Source: Thermodesulfobacteriaceae bacterium (GTDB lineage: Bacteria > Desulfobacterota > Dissulfuribacteria > Dissulfuribacterales > UBA3076). From it: a stretch of DNA of 7,218 nt. Both the position numbers and the translations under genes were made by a program. Of the stretch, positions 1-6,217 are shown piece by piece; within the stretch, counting starts at the first letter, position 1, and each line of letters begins with the position of its first letter. The notes beneath the pieces are model-generated. The model was not told where the DNA came from. It did no database searches and saw only the letters and a list, made by a program, of their open reading frames with translations. The stretch lies in contig DTYO01000064.1 of assembly GCA_012961845.1 (NCBI GenBank), forward strand, positions 1-7,218, written 5' to 3'.

Positions 1-378
1 CCACTTGCTAGATCTGAGATAATATCAAGGACCATTTCCTACGGCGGAACCGTAATAGCCAGGGGGCACCTGATAGGCAATTCCCCTGACGTGAAGGCCC
101 ATCTTGAATGCCAGGGGCTCATGCTCACTGAAAAGGGAGTTATACATGCCATTCCCGAACTGGAGGCTCATGTGGCCGATGTGGATATGTCTCATGAGGC
201 GGCTGTAGGCAGGATAGCACAGGAAGAAATCGAATATCTGATGGCCAGAGGGCTCACGGAGGAAGAGGCCACATCCACAATTGTACGGGGATTTCTGAAT
301 GTCAAGATCGACGGCCTGCCGCCTGAGCTCGAAGCAGAGATACAGGCCGCCGTGGAGGAAAGCTACAAGGGAATTTGA
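1..378 (+). CDS. SufB/SufD-family Fe-S cluster assembly scaffold, C-terminal part (5' end outside window)
   Basis: The frame is open from base 1 to a TGA at 376-378, giving the last 125 residues of a SufB/SufD (SUF core) protein. This family forms the cytoplasmic scaffold that works with the ATPase SufC to build Fe-S clusters. The fragment shows the end of the beta-helix core (SYGGTVIARGHLIG, residues 13-26), the ECQGLML...IPELEA segment (36-56), the conserved MSHEAAVGRI turn with His65-Glu66, and the helical tail (EEIEYLMARGLTEEEA, then IVRGFL) that closes the family. The active-site region resembles E. coli SufB, but the position I align with its Cys405 is Gly46. That fits SufD or the single-scaffold SufBC systems of archaea and anaerobes better than E. 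coli SufB. A sufC gene is expected upstream but is not visible. The stop overlaps the nadE start by one base, so this is probably the same operon. I am confident of the family, not of SufB versus SufD. Confidence 0.9.
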   Translation, partial: PLARSEIISRTISYGGTVIARGHLIGNSPDVKAHLECQGLMLTEKGVIHAIPELEAHVADVDMSHEAAVGRIAQEEIEYLMARGLTEEEATSTIVRGFLNVKIDGLPPELEAEIQAAVEESYKGI

Positions 379-2012
379 TGAAGGTCGGCCTGGCACAGAT
401 AAATCCCACCATAGGAGCTTTTGATGAGAACATAGCCATGATGGTCGGGTGTGCAGGCAGAGCCCGGGAAGCCGGCTGTGATCTGGTGGTTTTTCCGGAG
501 TTCGCCCTGTGTGGATATCCACCTCAGGATCTGCTGGAAAGGAAGGATTTTATAGAAAACAGTCTGTCCGCTTCCAGACGTCTGGTTTCAAGTGTCAGCG
601 GAGTGGCAATGCTGTTCGGGTGTCTTACACCGGCCCGGTATGGAAAACCTCTCCATAACAGCGCAATACTGTGTGAAGACGGCAGAGTCTTGGGAGAGGT
701 GCACAAGAGACTTCTCCCCAGTTATGATATTTTTGATGAAACCAGGTACTTCAAACCTGGAGATATCAGTGAACCTGTTTTGTTCAGGGACATTCCTCTG
801 GGTATAACCATATGTGAAGACATGTGGAGCGGTACTGACCTCATGCCTCTGCACTATTATTCGTGCAATCCGGTGGCAGATCTCGCCGGAAAGGGTGCAC
901 GGGTATTCATCAACCTGTCCTGTTCACCGTTCGACGTGGGCAAAATGGATGTCAGGCGTGATATCGTCAGGAAGAATGCCGTTACTTGTCAGAGCCCCTT
1001 CCTGTATGTAAACAGTGTTGGTGGACAGGATTCACTGATATTTGACGGCGGCAGCTTTGTAATGACGGCCAGAGGAGAAATCATTGCCCATGCTGCGGAT
1101 TTCGAAGAAGATTTTATTGCCGTGGACCTGGATTCCATGAAGGGCGATATTCATACTGTCACCGGATCAAGAGAAGAGGCGGTGGTCAAGGCCCTTGAAA
1201 TGGGACTGATCGATTACACCCGCAGATGTGGAATCAGCAGGGTAACCCTGGGGCTTAGCGGCGGGGTGGATTCCTCTGTCACCGCCGTTCTGGCCTCCAG
1301 AGCGCTGGGGGCTGAAAACGTGCTGGGGGTCATCATGCCTTCTCCCTATACTTCAGGGGCCAGCGTTGAAGACGCCGAACTGCTTGCTGCAAATATTGGC
1401 ATCAGAACCATTACACTTCCCATATATGACATATTCAAGGTGTATCTGGATGTGTTGGAGCCAGTGTTCTCAGGGAGGAAACCCGATGTTGCCGAAGAAA
1501 ATATTCAGGCAAGAATAAGGGGCAACCTGCTCATGGCTATTTCCAACAAGTTGGGCCACATGGTCCTTTCCACTGGGAACAAGAGCGAGTTTGCTGTGGG
1601 GTACTGCACCCTTTACGGTGACATGAGCGGAGGATATGCACTGATATCGGATCTGCCCAAAATGATGGTATATGATGTGGCCCGCTATCTGAATTCTCTT
1701 GAGGAAACCATACCGGAGAGAGTGCTTACAAGGGCGCCGTCTGCTGAACTAAGGCCTGATCAGAGTGATCAAGACGATCTTCCTCCTTATGAAGTGCTTG
1801 ATCCTATACTTGAGCTCTATCTGGAGAAAAATTTTTCATTTGACCAGATAGTCGGCAGGGGGTTCCAGCCTGACGTGGTAAGCACCATAATCAAGATGGT
1901 GGACAGGAGTGAATACAAACGCCGCCAGGCTCCCATCGGTCCCAGAGTTACGGCGAAGGCATTCGGCATCGGAAGGCGTTATCCTATTGCCCATGGATAC
2001 CGCCGATCATAA
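378..2012 (+). CDS. nadE: Glutamine-dependent NAD+ synthetase
   Basis: This 544-residue protein would catalyse the last step of NAD+ synthesis, amidating nicotinate adenine dinucleotide with ATP and ammonia taken from glutamine. The N-terminal nitrilase-type amidase domain (about 1-265) has the Glu41-Lys110-Cys146 triad: E41 in VVFPEFALCGYP, K110 in EVHKRLLP, C146 in ITICEDMW. The C-terminal synthetase domain (about 268-544) has the ATP-pyrophosphatase loop SGGVDSS (294-300), ARIRGNLLMA (378-387), STGNKSE (398-404) and the substrate-side YGDMSGG (413-419). Length is normal for the two-domain type. ATG at 378 is preferred over TTG at 375 because AAGGGA at 367-372 is spaced 5 nt from the ATG and homologues start MKVGLAQ-like. 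The start overlaps the upstream TGA (TGATG), which points to coupling with the SufBD gene. All key residues are intact. Confidence 0.97.
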   Translation: MKVGLAQINPTIGAFDENIAMMVGCAGRAREAGCDLVVFPEFALCGYPPQDLLERKDFIENSLSASRRLVSSVSGVAMLFGCLTPARYGKPLHNSAILCEDGRVLGEVHKRLLPSYDIFDETRYFKPGDISEPVLFRDIPLGITICEDMWSGTDLMPLHYYSCNPVADLAGKGARVFINLSCSPFDVGKMDVRRDIVRKNAVTCQSPFLYVNSVGGQDSLIFDGGSFVMTARGEIIAHAADFEEDFIAVDLDSMKGDIHTVTGSREEAVVKALEMGLIDYTRRCGISRVTLGLSGGVDSSVTAVLASRALGAENVLGVIMPSPYTSGASVEDAELLAANIGIRTITLPIYDIFKVYLDVLEPVFSGRKPDVAEENIQARIRGNLLMAISNKLGHMVLSTGNKSEFAVGYCTLYGDMSGGYALISDLPKMMVYDVARYLNSLEETIPERVLTRAPSAELRPDQSDQDDLPPYEVLDPILELYLEKNFSFDQIVGRGFQPDVVSTIIKMVDRSEYKRRQAPIGPRVTAKAFGIGRRYPIAHGYRRS

Positions 2013-2024
2013 AATTCGGTATTT

Positions 2025-2028
2025 GGAG
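2025..2028 (+). promoter_or_regulatory. Ribosome binding site deciding the start of the HD/OB-fold gene
   Basis: GGAG lies 3 nt before ATG 2032. The spacing is short, but it is the only purine-rich element close to any candidate start. For ATG 1993 the nearest candidate (GGAAGG at 1971-1976) is 16 nt away. Confidence 0.5.
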
Positions 2029-2031
2029 ACC

Positions 2032-3078
2032 ATGAACAAGGGGATTTTCATAAAGGACATCCAACCCTCCGACAGGATCGAGGGATTGTTCTGTGTCAGC
2101 TCCAAACGTGATCTGGAGACCAGAAACGGTGCGCCATATATCGGTGTTACCCTTGTGGATCGTACCGGCGAGATCGAAGGCCGGATTTGGGACAGAGTTG
2201 ATGCTATGGGCGCTGTCTTTTCTCAGGGCGATTATGTATGGATCAGGGCGGACTCACAGAAGTTCAGGGATGTCACTCAGCTCAAGATTGTCGATGTCCG
2301 GCCGGTGGATTCCGATAGTGTGGAACCTGAACTCTTCTTGCCGGTGACCCCTGTGGACAGGGACGAACTCTGGAAAGAATTCATGAAGTTCGTGAGGGGC
2401 ATCCGGTCAGCTGACCTTGGGAAACTGCTGCGGGCCATGTTCGGAAACAGGCGGCTGGCCGCATCCTTCATGGATGCTCCGGCCGCCAAAAAAATGCACC
2501 ACAACTATATAGGCGGGTTGCTCGAACACAGTGTGTCAGTGGCCCGGCTGGCACACGCCGTGTGCGGGCTTTACAGACATCTCGACAGGGATCTCCTGGT
2601 GGCTGCTGGTCTTGTCCACGACATAGGCAAAATAGATGAATTTTCTTACCGGAGGCCTCCGATAGATTATACAGATTCCGGCAGACTGGTGGGACATACC
2701 GTTCTCGGAATAGAGATCCTGGACCGGTTTCTGAAAGGCCAGGATCTGGAAGATTCGTCTGAACAGATAGTGGCACTGAAGCATCTGATCCTCAGTCATC
2801 ACGGTCGGCAGGAGTTCGGGGCGCCTGTCCTGCCCATGATGGAAGAGGCTGTAATCCTCCATCTGATAGATGATCTGGATGCCAAAATCAATTACCTGGG
2901 AGCACTGAAGAAGGATATATCTGAATCCGGCCGGGGCTGGACTGCTTATCAGCGCCTATTCGAACGTTATTTTTTTCTTGGACGATCTGCTGAACCGGAA
3001 GGGATAACAGCAGAGGATATGAGGGCCGGACAGGATGCAACGCCTCCGGAACAGATTGCTCAGCGGAAAATATGGTAG
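2032..3078 (+). CDS. OB-fold plus HD-domain protein, YhaM-type 3'-5' exoribonuclease candidate
   Basis: This 348-residue protein has the layout of the YhaM family: an N-terminal OB-fold nucleic-acid-binding domain (about residues 5-95, with YIGVTLVDRTGEIEGRIWD at 36-54) followed by a metal-dependent HD domain (about 155-290). The HD signature is visible as His166 (GGLLEHS), His196-Asp197 (GLVHDIGK), His222 (VGHT), His256-His257 (LSHHG) and Asp280-Asp283. By family knowledge it would degrade RNA or ssDNA 3'-5' with Mn2+ or Co2+. Substrate specificity cannot be read from sequence. The frame is open back to 1909 (GTG) and includes ATG 1993, but those starts overlap nadE, and MNKGIFIKDIQPSD matches the usual family N-terminus, so ATG 2032 is chosen (19 bp after nadE). 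It ends in TAG and overlaps holB by 7 bp. The last 25 residues or so look like a poorly conserved tail. Confidence 0.85.
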   Translation: MNKGIFIKDIQPSDRIEGLFCVSSKRDLETRNGAPYIGVTLVDRTGEIEGRIWDRVDAMGAVFSQGDYVWIRADSQKFRDVTQLKIVDVRPVDSDSVEPELFLPVTPVDRDELWKEFMKFVRGIRSADLGKLLRAMFGNRRLAASFMDAPAAKKMHHNYIGGLLEHSVSVARLAHAVCGLYRHLDRDLLVAAGLVHDIGKIDEFSYRRPPIDYTDSGRLVGHTVLGIEILDRFLKGQDLEDSSEQIVALKHLILSHHGRQEFGAPVLPMMEEAVILHLIDDLDAKINYLGALKKDISESGRGWTAYQRLFERYFFLGRSAEPEGITAEDMRAGQDATPPEQIAQRKIW

Positions 3079-4160
3079 AACAGCCAGTCGGTCTGCATGG
3101 CGAATCCCCCCCGAGGAACAGGAATCCCGGCAGGATAACCAGGGTTTTTGCCCGGTTGCTCAGGAACAGGCGCCTTGCCCATGCATATCTTTTTGTCGGT
3201 TCCGATGAATACGGCAGAAAAGAGACAGGGCTGCTGATATCTAGGCTGCTTCTTTGCGATAAGCCAGTTTTTTCAGGAGAAGATGTCGGTCCATGTGGGG
3301 AGTGTGTTCACTGCAGGAAGTTTGATCATGGAACCCATCCAGATTTCTGTTTAGTGGAGCCTTCAGGGGCGATGATCAAGGTGGATCAGGTCAGAGACCT
3401 TCAGCGAGAGGTGTCTTTTCAGCCTCTTGAGGCAAAACGGAGGATATGTCTGATCTCGGATTCCAACAGGCTGAACCCTGAGGCGGCCAATGCCCTGCTG
3501 AAAACCCTGGAAGAACCCCCTGACAGGACCTGTTTTCTTCTGACAGCCGACTCCATCAGCGTGATGCTCCCCACAGTGGTTTCCCGATGTCACATGGTGC
3601 GCTGTGAAATTCTGCCTCTCCGCGTCGTATTAGACGAACCTGCCTTGAAGGCAGGGTGTCCAGCAGAATCGCGTGTTTTTCTTGCAGGCGTTTCAGACGG
3701 CGTCCTTTCCAAGGCTTCAAGGCTATTGGACCTGGGCGTACTGGGCGTCAGAGACAGATTCATGGCTTTCTTGGGCAGATCTCTTTGTGATGCCGTCGTT
3801 TCACTGTTTTCCCTGTCAAAGGAACTGTCACAGGACGCGGAACATGTGCGTCTTGCCTTATGTGTCATACGTTCAGCAGTAAGGGACATGCTGATTGTGT
3901 GCGGCCGTGAAAACAGGGACCGAACCCGGCCTTCTGATGAATATCCCGATGATCTCCTGGTGAATCCAGGCTACAAAGACATCTTTCTTGAGCTTTCCCG
4001 CACTGTTTCGTATGAAGATCTGGTCAGTTATGCAATACATCTTGAAAGCGTGGAGCGGCTTCTGGAAAGGAATGTCAACAGAGAACTGTTGATGGAATCC
4101 GTTCTGAGTTTCTGGGTGCGAAAGACCGGATGTGCATCCCGGCCGCCGTCTTCTCCATAG
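3072..4160 (+). CDS. holB: DNA polymerase III subunit delta-prime (clamp loader)
   Basis: This 362-residue protein is the delta-prime stator of the clamp loader that opens the sliding clamp on DNA, working with DnaX (gamma/tau) and HolA. It has the AAA+ start RNRRLAHAYLFVG (31-43). The P-loop is degenerate (GSDEYGRKET, 43-52) with no GxGKT, as expected for a subunit that does not hydrolyse ATP. A four-cysteine zinc module is visible (Cys62, Cys75, Cys78, Cys81), then GTHPD (87-91), NPEAANALLKTLEEPP (135-150) and the SRC arginine-finger motif (171-173) that acts in trans on the neighbouring DnaX site. The C-terminal collar helices (about 190-350) are divergent. ATG 3072 lies inside the end of the upstream gene (ATGGTAG) with only a weak GGA upstream, so translation is probably coupled. 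It ends with TAG, and the same frame stays open for 52 more codons. DnaX is excluded by the missing Walker A. Confidence 0.93.
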   Translation: MVEQPVGLHGESPPRNRNPGRITRVFARLLRNRRLAHAYLFVGSDEYGRKETGLLISRLLLCDKPVFSGEDVGPCGECVHCRKFDHGTHPDFCLVEPSGAMIKVDQVRDLQREVSFQPLEAKRRICLISDSNRLNPEAANALLKTLEEPPDRTCFLLTADSISVMLPTVVSRCHMVRCEILPLRVVLDEPALKAGCPAESRVFLAGVSDGVLSKASRLLDLGVLGVRDRFMAFLGRSLCDAVVSLFSLSKELSQDAEHVRLALCVIRSAVRDMLIVCGRENRDRTRPSDEYPDDLLVNPGYKDIFLELSRTVSYEDLVSYAIHLESVERLLERNVNRELLMESVLSFWVRKTGCASRPPSSP

Positions 4161-4196
4161 GCGTGTGTAACAGCGTCTCTTCTTCTCCCGGGAATA

Positions 4197-4208
4197 CTGC
4201 ATATGCAG
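4197..4208. repeat. 12-bp perfect palindrome CTGCATATGCAG
   Basis: This is a fully self-complementary 12-mer about 90 bp upstream of the -35 box of the dnaG promoter. It has no loop, so it reads more like a dimeric protein site than an RNA hairpin. No regulator can be assigned, and 12-bp palindromes can occur by chance. Confidence 0.4.
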
Positions 4209-4226
4209 GGCGTATGTCATGAAGAC

Positions 4227-4242
4227 GTACTTCCTGTACTTC
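4227..4242. repeat. Tandem direct repeat GTACTTC-CT-GTACTTC
   Basis: Two exact 7-bp copies (4227-4233 and 4236-4242) lie on a 9-bp period. The first copy also forms an imperfect palindrome with GAAG at 4221-4224. It lies roughly 50-70 bp upstream of the -35 box, a plausible position for an upstream regulator, but function is unknown. Confidence 0.35.
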
Positions 4243-4255
4243 GATTGCTCGGCAA

Positions 4256-4275
4256 CGTAGCAGGTGAGCACTACG
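4256..4275. repeat. Inverted repeat CGTAG-N10-CTACG
   Basis: Two perfect 5-bp arms (4256-4260 and 4271-4275) are separated by 10 bp, ending 18 bp before the TTGACA box. Arm-centre spacing of 15 bp is not a whole helical turn. It could be a weak operator or a chance match. Confidence 0.25.
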
Positions 4276-4293
4276 CTGGCAGAGATGGATTGG

Positions 4294-4322
4294 TTGACAT
4301 CAGGGTCTGCCATGCTTAGTAT
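4294..4322 (+). promoter_or_regulatory. Sigma-70 promoter of the dnaG-rpoD operon
   Basis: The -35 box TTGACA (4294-4299) matches the consensus exactly. An ideal 17-bp spacer leads to the -10 box TAGTAT (4317-4322), which matches 4 of 6 and is followed by an A-rich stretch. Transcription would start near 4328-4330, leaving a leader of about 110 nt before dnaG. It sits in the only sizeable gap of the window, directly upstream of dnaG and rpoD, so the operon probably drives its own sigma factor from a housekeeping promoter. Confidence 0.75.
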
Positions 4323-4380
4323 AAAAATCTCTGTTTTGGTTCCATATTTTGAATAATGCTGTGTTTCGGCTTGTTGAGCA

Positions 4381-4388
4381 GGGGAGGG
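4381..4388 (+). promoter_or_regulatory. Very strong Shine-Dalgarno of the leader ORF
   Basis: GGGGAGGG contains GGAGG and lies 2-5 nt before ATG 4391, depending on the core chosen. It is closer to the anti-SD complement than the AAGAGG (4425-4430) serving dnaG. GAGG at 4384-4387 could pair with CCTC at 4395-4398 (7-nt loop), an alternative to the hairpin over the dnaG start. Confidence 0.6.
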
Positions 4389-4390
4389 AT

Positions 4391-4426
4391 ATGACCTCAC
4401 TTCCAGAAACGTTTTTTCAAGGTTAA
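4391..4426 (+). CDS. Putative 11-residue leader peptide upstream of dnaG
   Basis: ATG 4391 to TAA 4424-4426 encodes MTSLPETFFQG. It sits about 60 nt into the predicted transcript, behind the strongest Shine-Dalgarno in the window. It is in the same frame as dnaG and stops 12 nt before the dnaG GTG; its TAA overlaps the first bases of the dnaG ribosome site (AAGAGG, 4425-4430). Codons 2-6 form the left arm of a hairpin that pairs the dnaG start codon, so translating this ORF would open that hairpin. It has no run of codons for one amino acid, so classic amino-acid attenuation is not indicated. It is unlikely to be a true DnaG N-terminal extension because of the stop and because DnaG homologues begin at the GTG site. 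Expression is inferred only. Confidence 0.45.
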   Translation: MTSLPETFFQG

Positions 4427-4443
4427 GAGGTTGCTGGTGTGAG
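4396..4443 (+). promoter_or_regulatory. RNA hairpin pairing the dnaG start codon
   Basis: CTCAC (4396-4400) pairs with GTGAG (4439-4443), CCAG (4403-4406) with CTGG (4434-4437) and AAC (4408-4410) with GTT (4430-4432). That gives 12 Watson-Crick pairs interrupted by a 2x1 internal loop and one A-G mismatch. The GTG start (4439-4441) lies wholly inside the outer stem. Most of the AAGAGG site lies in the 19-nt terminal loop. There is no T-run after it, so it is not a terminator. Translation control by occlusion of the start codon is the simplest reading. Confidence 0.5.
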
Positions 4444-6217
4444 TATGCATATTCCTGAGAACGTTCTTCGGAGTGTGCTGGAGGCTGCGGATATCCGGCA
4501 GGTCATTGAAGAATTTGTTCCCTTGAAGAAAAGAGGCCGGAACTGGATAGGCCTGTGCCCGTTTCATCCCGATAAAGACCCTTCTTTTTCCATAAGTCCT
4601 GAAAAGCAGATATTCTATTGTTTTGGTTGTGGCGAGGGGGGCGATGTCCTGAAATTTCTCATGAAACTTCAGGGGATGACCTTCGTTGAAGCGGTGAAAA
4701 ACCTCGCAGGCCGGTATGGCATTCACATTCCTGAAGAGACCAGATCCCCAATCCAGCAGAGAAGACGTAAAATGAGGGAAGTCCTGATCAGCCTGAATGA
4801 TCAGAGTGCTGATTTTTTCCACAGAAATCTGTTGGAATCGCCGGATGGATCCAGGGCAAGAGCTTATCTGCGTGAGCGTGGATTGGATGAAAACATTATT
4901 TCGAAATTCAGGCTCGGGTGGGCGCAGGATAAATGGGAAGGACTGGTCAATCATCTCAGAAAAAACGGTTTATCTCTTGAAGACGCTGAAAAAGCCGGTC
5001 TTGTAATCGCAAGAAAACCTGGGTCAGGTTGTTACGACCGGTTCCGGAACAGGATAATCTTTCCCATAATGGACAGGTCTGGGAGCGTGGTCGCTCTGGG
5101 AGGAAGGGTCCTGGGAGACGACCAGCCCAAATATCTTAACTCGCCTGAAACCTTGGTCTATCACAAGGGTAAGGTTCTGTACGGACTGTTTCAGAATAGG
5201 GGTGCAATAAGGAGTGCCGGTGTCGGTTACCTGGTGGAGGGCTATATGGATCTGCTGGCCCTTGTACAGGCAGGGATAACCAATGTGGTTGCTACCCTGG
5301 GCACGGCTCTCACAGAGAACCACGCTAGGCAGCTCAAAGGTCTCTGCAGAGACTGGGTGTTGTCATTCGATGGCGATAGTGCAGGCATAAAGGCGGCTAT
5401 TAGAGCAGTGCCTCTTTTTTATAATCTCAATATGGGCGTAAATGTCATGTCCCTTTCTGATGGAGATGATCCGGACAGCTACATCAGACGGGAAGGCCCT
5501 GAATCCTGGAAGCTATCAGGTCGTTCCTCTCCAACAGGTATGGACTTCGTTATTGAACAGGGCCTTGCCGCACACGGTAGAGGTCCTGAGGGCAAATTCA
5601 GGATTCTGGAGGATGTATTAGGTGTTCTCAGCATGATAGATGACCCGTTGAGAAAGTCGCTGCTCCTCGGGCATGCTGCACAGAAAATAGGGGTCAGAGA
5701 GGAAAGCCTGTGGGAAGGTCTGGGCGGCGGAGGCAGCAAGGACAGGCGGAACAGGAATACAGTCAGACGTCATGGCCGGGAAAAAACGCAACGGCACAGC
5801 TCTGACCCGAAACCTGGAGAAAACAGGGCTGAAGCCAAACTTATCGGTTTTATTCTGTGTCATCCCGAATACCTGGGTACTTTTGAACAGGTCGGTCTCG
5901 ATATGTGGCTGGAAGATCCCTCTATCAGAGAACTGTGGAGGGCGATCTTTCACCTGTTCAATCTTGAAGGAAGATTCGAGCTTTCCGAACTGTGCAGACA
6001 GCTGGTGTCGATGCCCGATTTGAAGGCTATGGCCATGAGGCTTGCAGCGGATTTCCCCCCATGTGACAACCCGGATGAGATGCATGCGAGCTTGATACGA
6101 TATTGTGAAGAGAGGAGAAAGAGGACCCTGCGCAGGCATTTAATGGAACAGATCAGGTCTTCTGAGGATGATGTTGATCATGTCAGCCTGCTGAGACAGC
6201 TTCAACAGTTGAGATGA
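4439..6217 (+). CDS. dnaG: DNA primase
   Basis: This 592-residue primase makes the RNA primers for replication and is recruited by the DnaB helicase. The N-terminal CHC2 zinc domain has ligands Cys40, His43, Cys61 and Cys64 (CPFH...CFGCG), the same numbering as E. coli DnaG. The core (about 115-425) includes the basic segment RFRNRIIFPI (201-210) and a TOPRIM domain with Glu268 and Asp272 (EGYMD), Asp311 and Asp313 (FDGDSAG), and Asp344 and Asp346 (DDPDS), so the metal-binding acids are intact. A Gly-rich then strongly basic, Arg/Lys-rich linker (about 428-465) leads to the C-terminal helicase-binding domain. GTG 4439 is chosen because AAGAGG (4425-4430) is 8 nt upstream and the zinc ligands then fall at the standard residues. 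ATG 4445 is the alternative and would shorten it by two residues. It is transcribed from its own promoter with rpoD 91 bp downstream. Confidence 0.97.
   Translation: MSMHIPENVLRSVLEAADIRQVIEEFVPLKKRGRNWIGLCPFHPDKDPSFSISPEKQIFYCFGCGEGGDVLKFLMKLQGMTFVEAVKNLAGRYGIHIPEETRSPIQQRRRKMREVLISLNDQSADFFHRNLLESPDGSRARAYLRERGLDENIISKFRLGWAQDKWEGLVNHLRKNGLSLEDAEKAGLVIARKPGSGCYDRFRNRIIFPIMDRSGSVVALGGRVLGDDQPKYLNSPETLVYHKGKVLYGLFQNRGAIRSAGVGYLVEGYMDLLALVQAGITNVVATLGTALTENHARQLKGLCRDWVLSFDGDSAGIKAAIRAVPLFYNLNMGVNVMSLSDGDDPDSYIRREGPESWKLSGRSSPTGMDFVIEQGLAAHGRGPEGKFRILEDVLGVLSMIDDPLRKSLLLGHAAQKIGVREESLWEGLGGGGSKDRRNRNTVRRHGREKTQRHSSDPKPGENRAEAKLIGFILCHPEYLGTFEQVGLDMWLEDPSIRELWRAIFHLFNLEGRFELSELCRQLVSMPDLKAMAMRLAADFPPCDNPDEMHASLIRYCEERRKRTLRRHLMEQIRSSEDDVDHVSLLRQLQQLR

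Larger units (their letters stand above)
4161..4293 (+). other. Non-coding spacer between holB and the dnaG promoter
   Basis: No convincing gene is seen on either strand. The holB frame remains open after its TAG as far as the TAG at 4317-4319, including an ATG at 4203 with GGGA 9 nt upstream, which would give a 38-residue peptide. The product resembles nothing I know. A 13-codon ORF starts at ATG 4219 but has only a weak ribosome site. There is no GC-rich hairpin followed by a T-run, so holB has no visible intrinsic terminator, and some read-through into dnaG is possible. Short symmetric elements are listed separately. Confidence 0.6.

Noticed and set aside
375..380. TTG start for nadE, one codon earlier
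   Set aside because: ATG 378 is the stronger start, has good Shine-Dalgarno spacing and gives the usual MKVGLAQ-like N-terminus.
25..522. 165-codon open frame on the minus strand over the SufBD/nadE junction
   Set aside because: It is antisense to two well-supported genes and its product has no family-like pattern. Similar long antisense frames occur across dnaG (4397-4954, 5618-6139) and rpoD (6246-6836).
1909..2031. Earlier starts (GTG 1909, ATG 1993) for the HD/OB-fold gene
   Set aside because: They would overlap nadE extensively, lack suitably spaced ribosome sites, and add residues not typical of the family.
3198..3230. Degenerate P-loop in HolB as a sign of a damaged gene
   Set aside because: Delta-prime normally lacks ATPase activity, while the zinc cysteines and SRC motif are intact, so this is the expected state.
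4161..4240. Intrinsic terminator after holB
   Set aside because: No GC-rich stem followed by a T-run is present. The 4197-4208 palindrome has no loop and no T-run.
4219..4260. 13-codon ORF MKTYFLYFDCSAT, faintly like the start of LarC or a RicT (PSP1) protein
   Set aside because: It has a weak ribosome site and stops after 13 codons, and the sequence after the stop does not continue the resemblance. A decayed gene cannot be supported from so few residues.
4203..4319. 38-residue ORF in the holB-dnaG gap
   Set aside because: A possible ribosome site exists, but the product matches nothing known, its stop overlaps the -10 box, and it may simply be the chance extension of the holB frame.
3873..4400. 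175-codon minus-strand frame covering the end of holB and the dnaG promoter region
   Set aside because: It starts at a GTG without a Shine-Dalgarno, mostly mirrors holB codons, and its translation is not protein-like.
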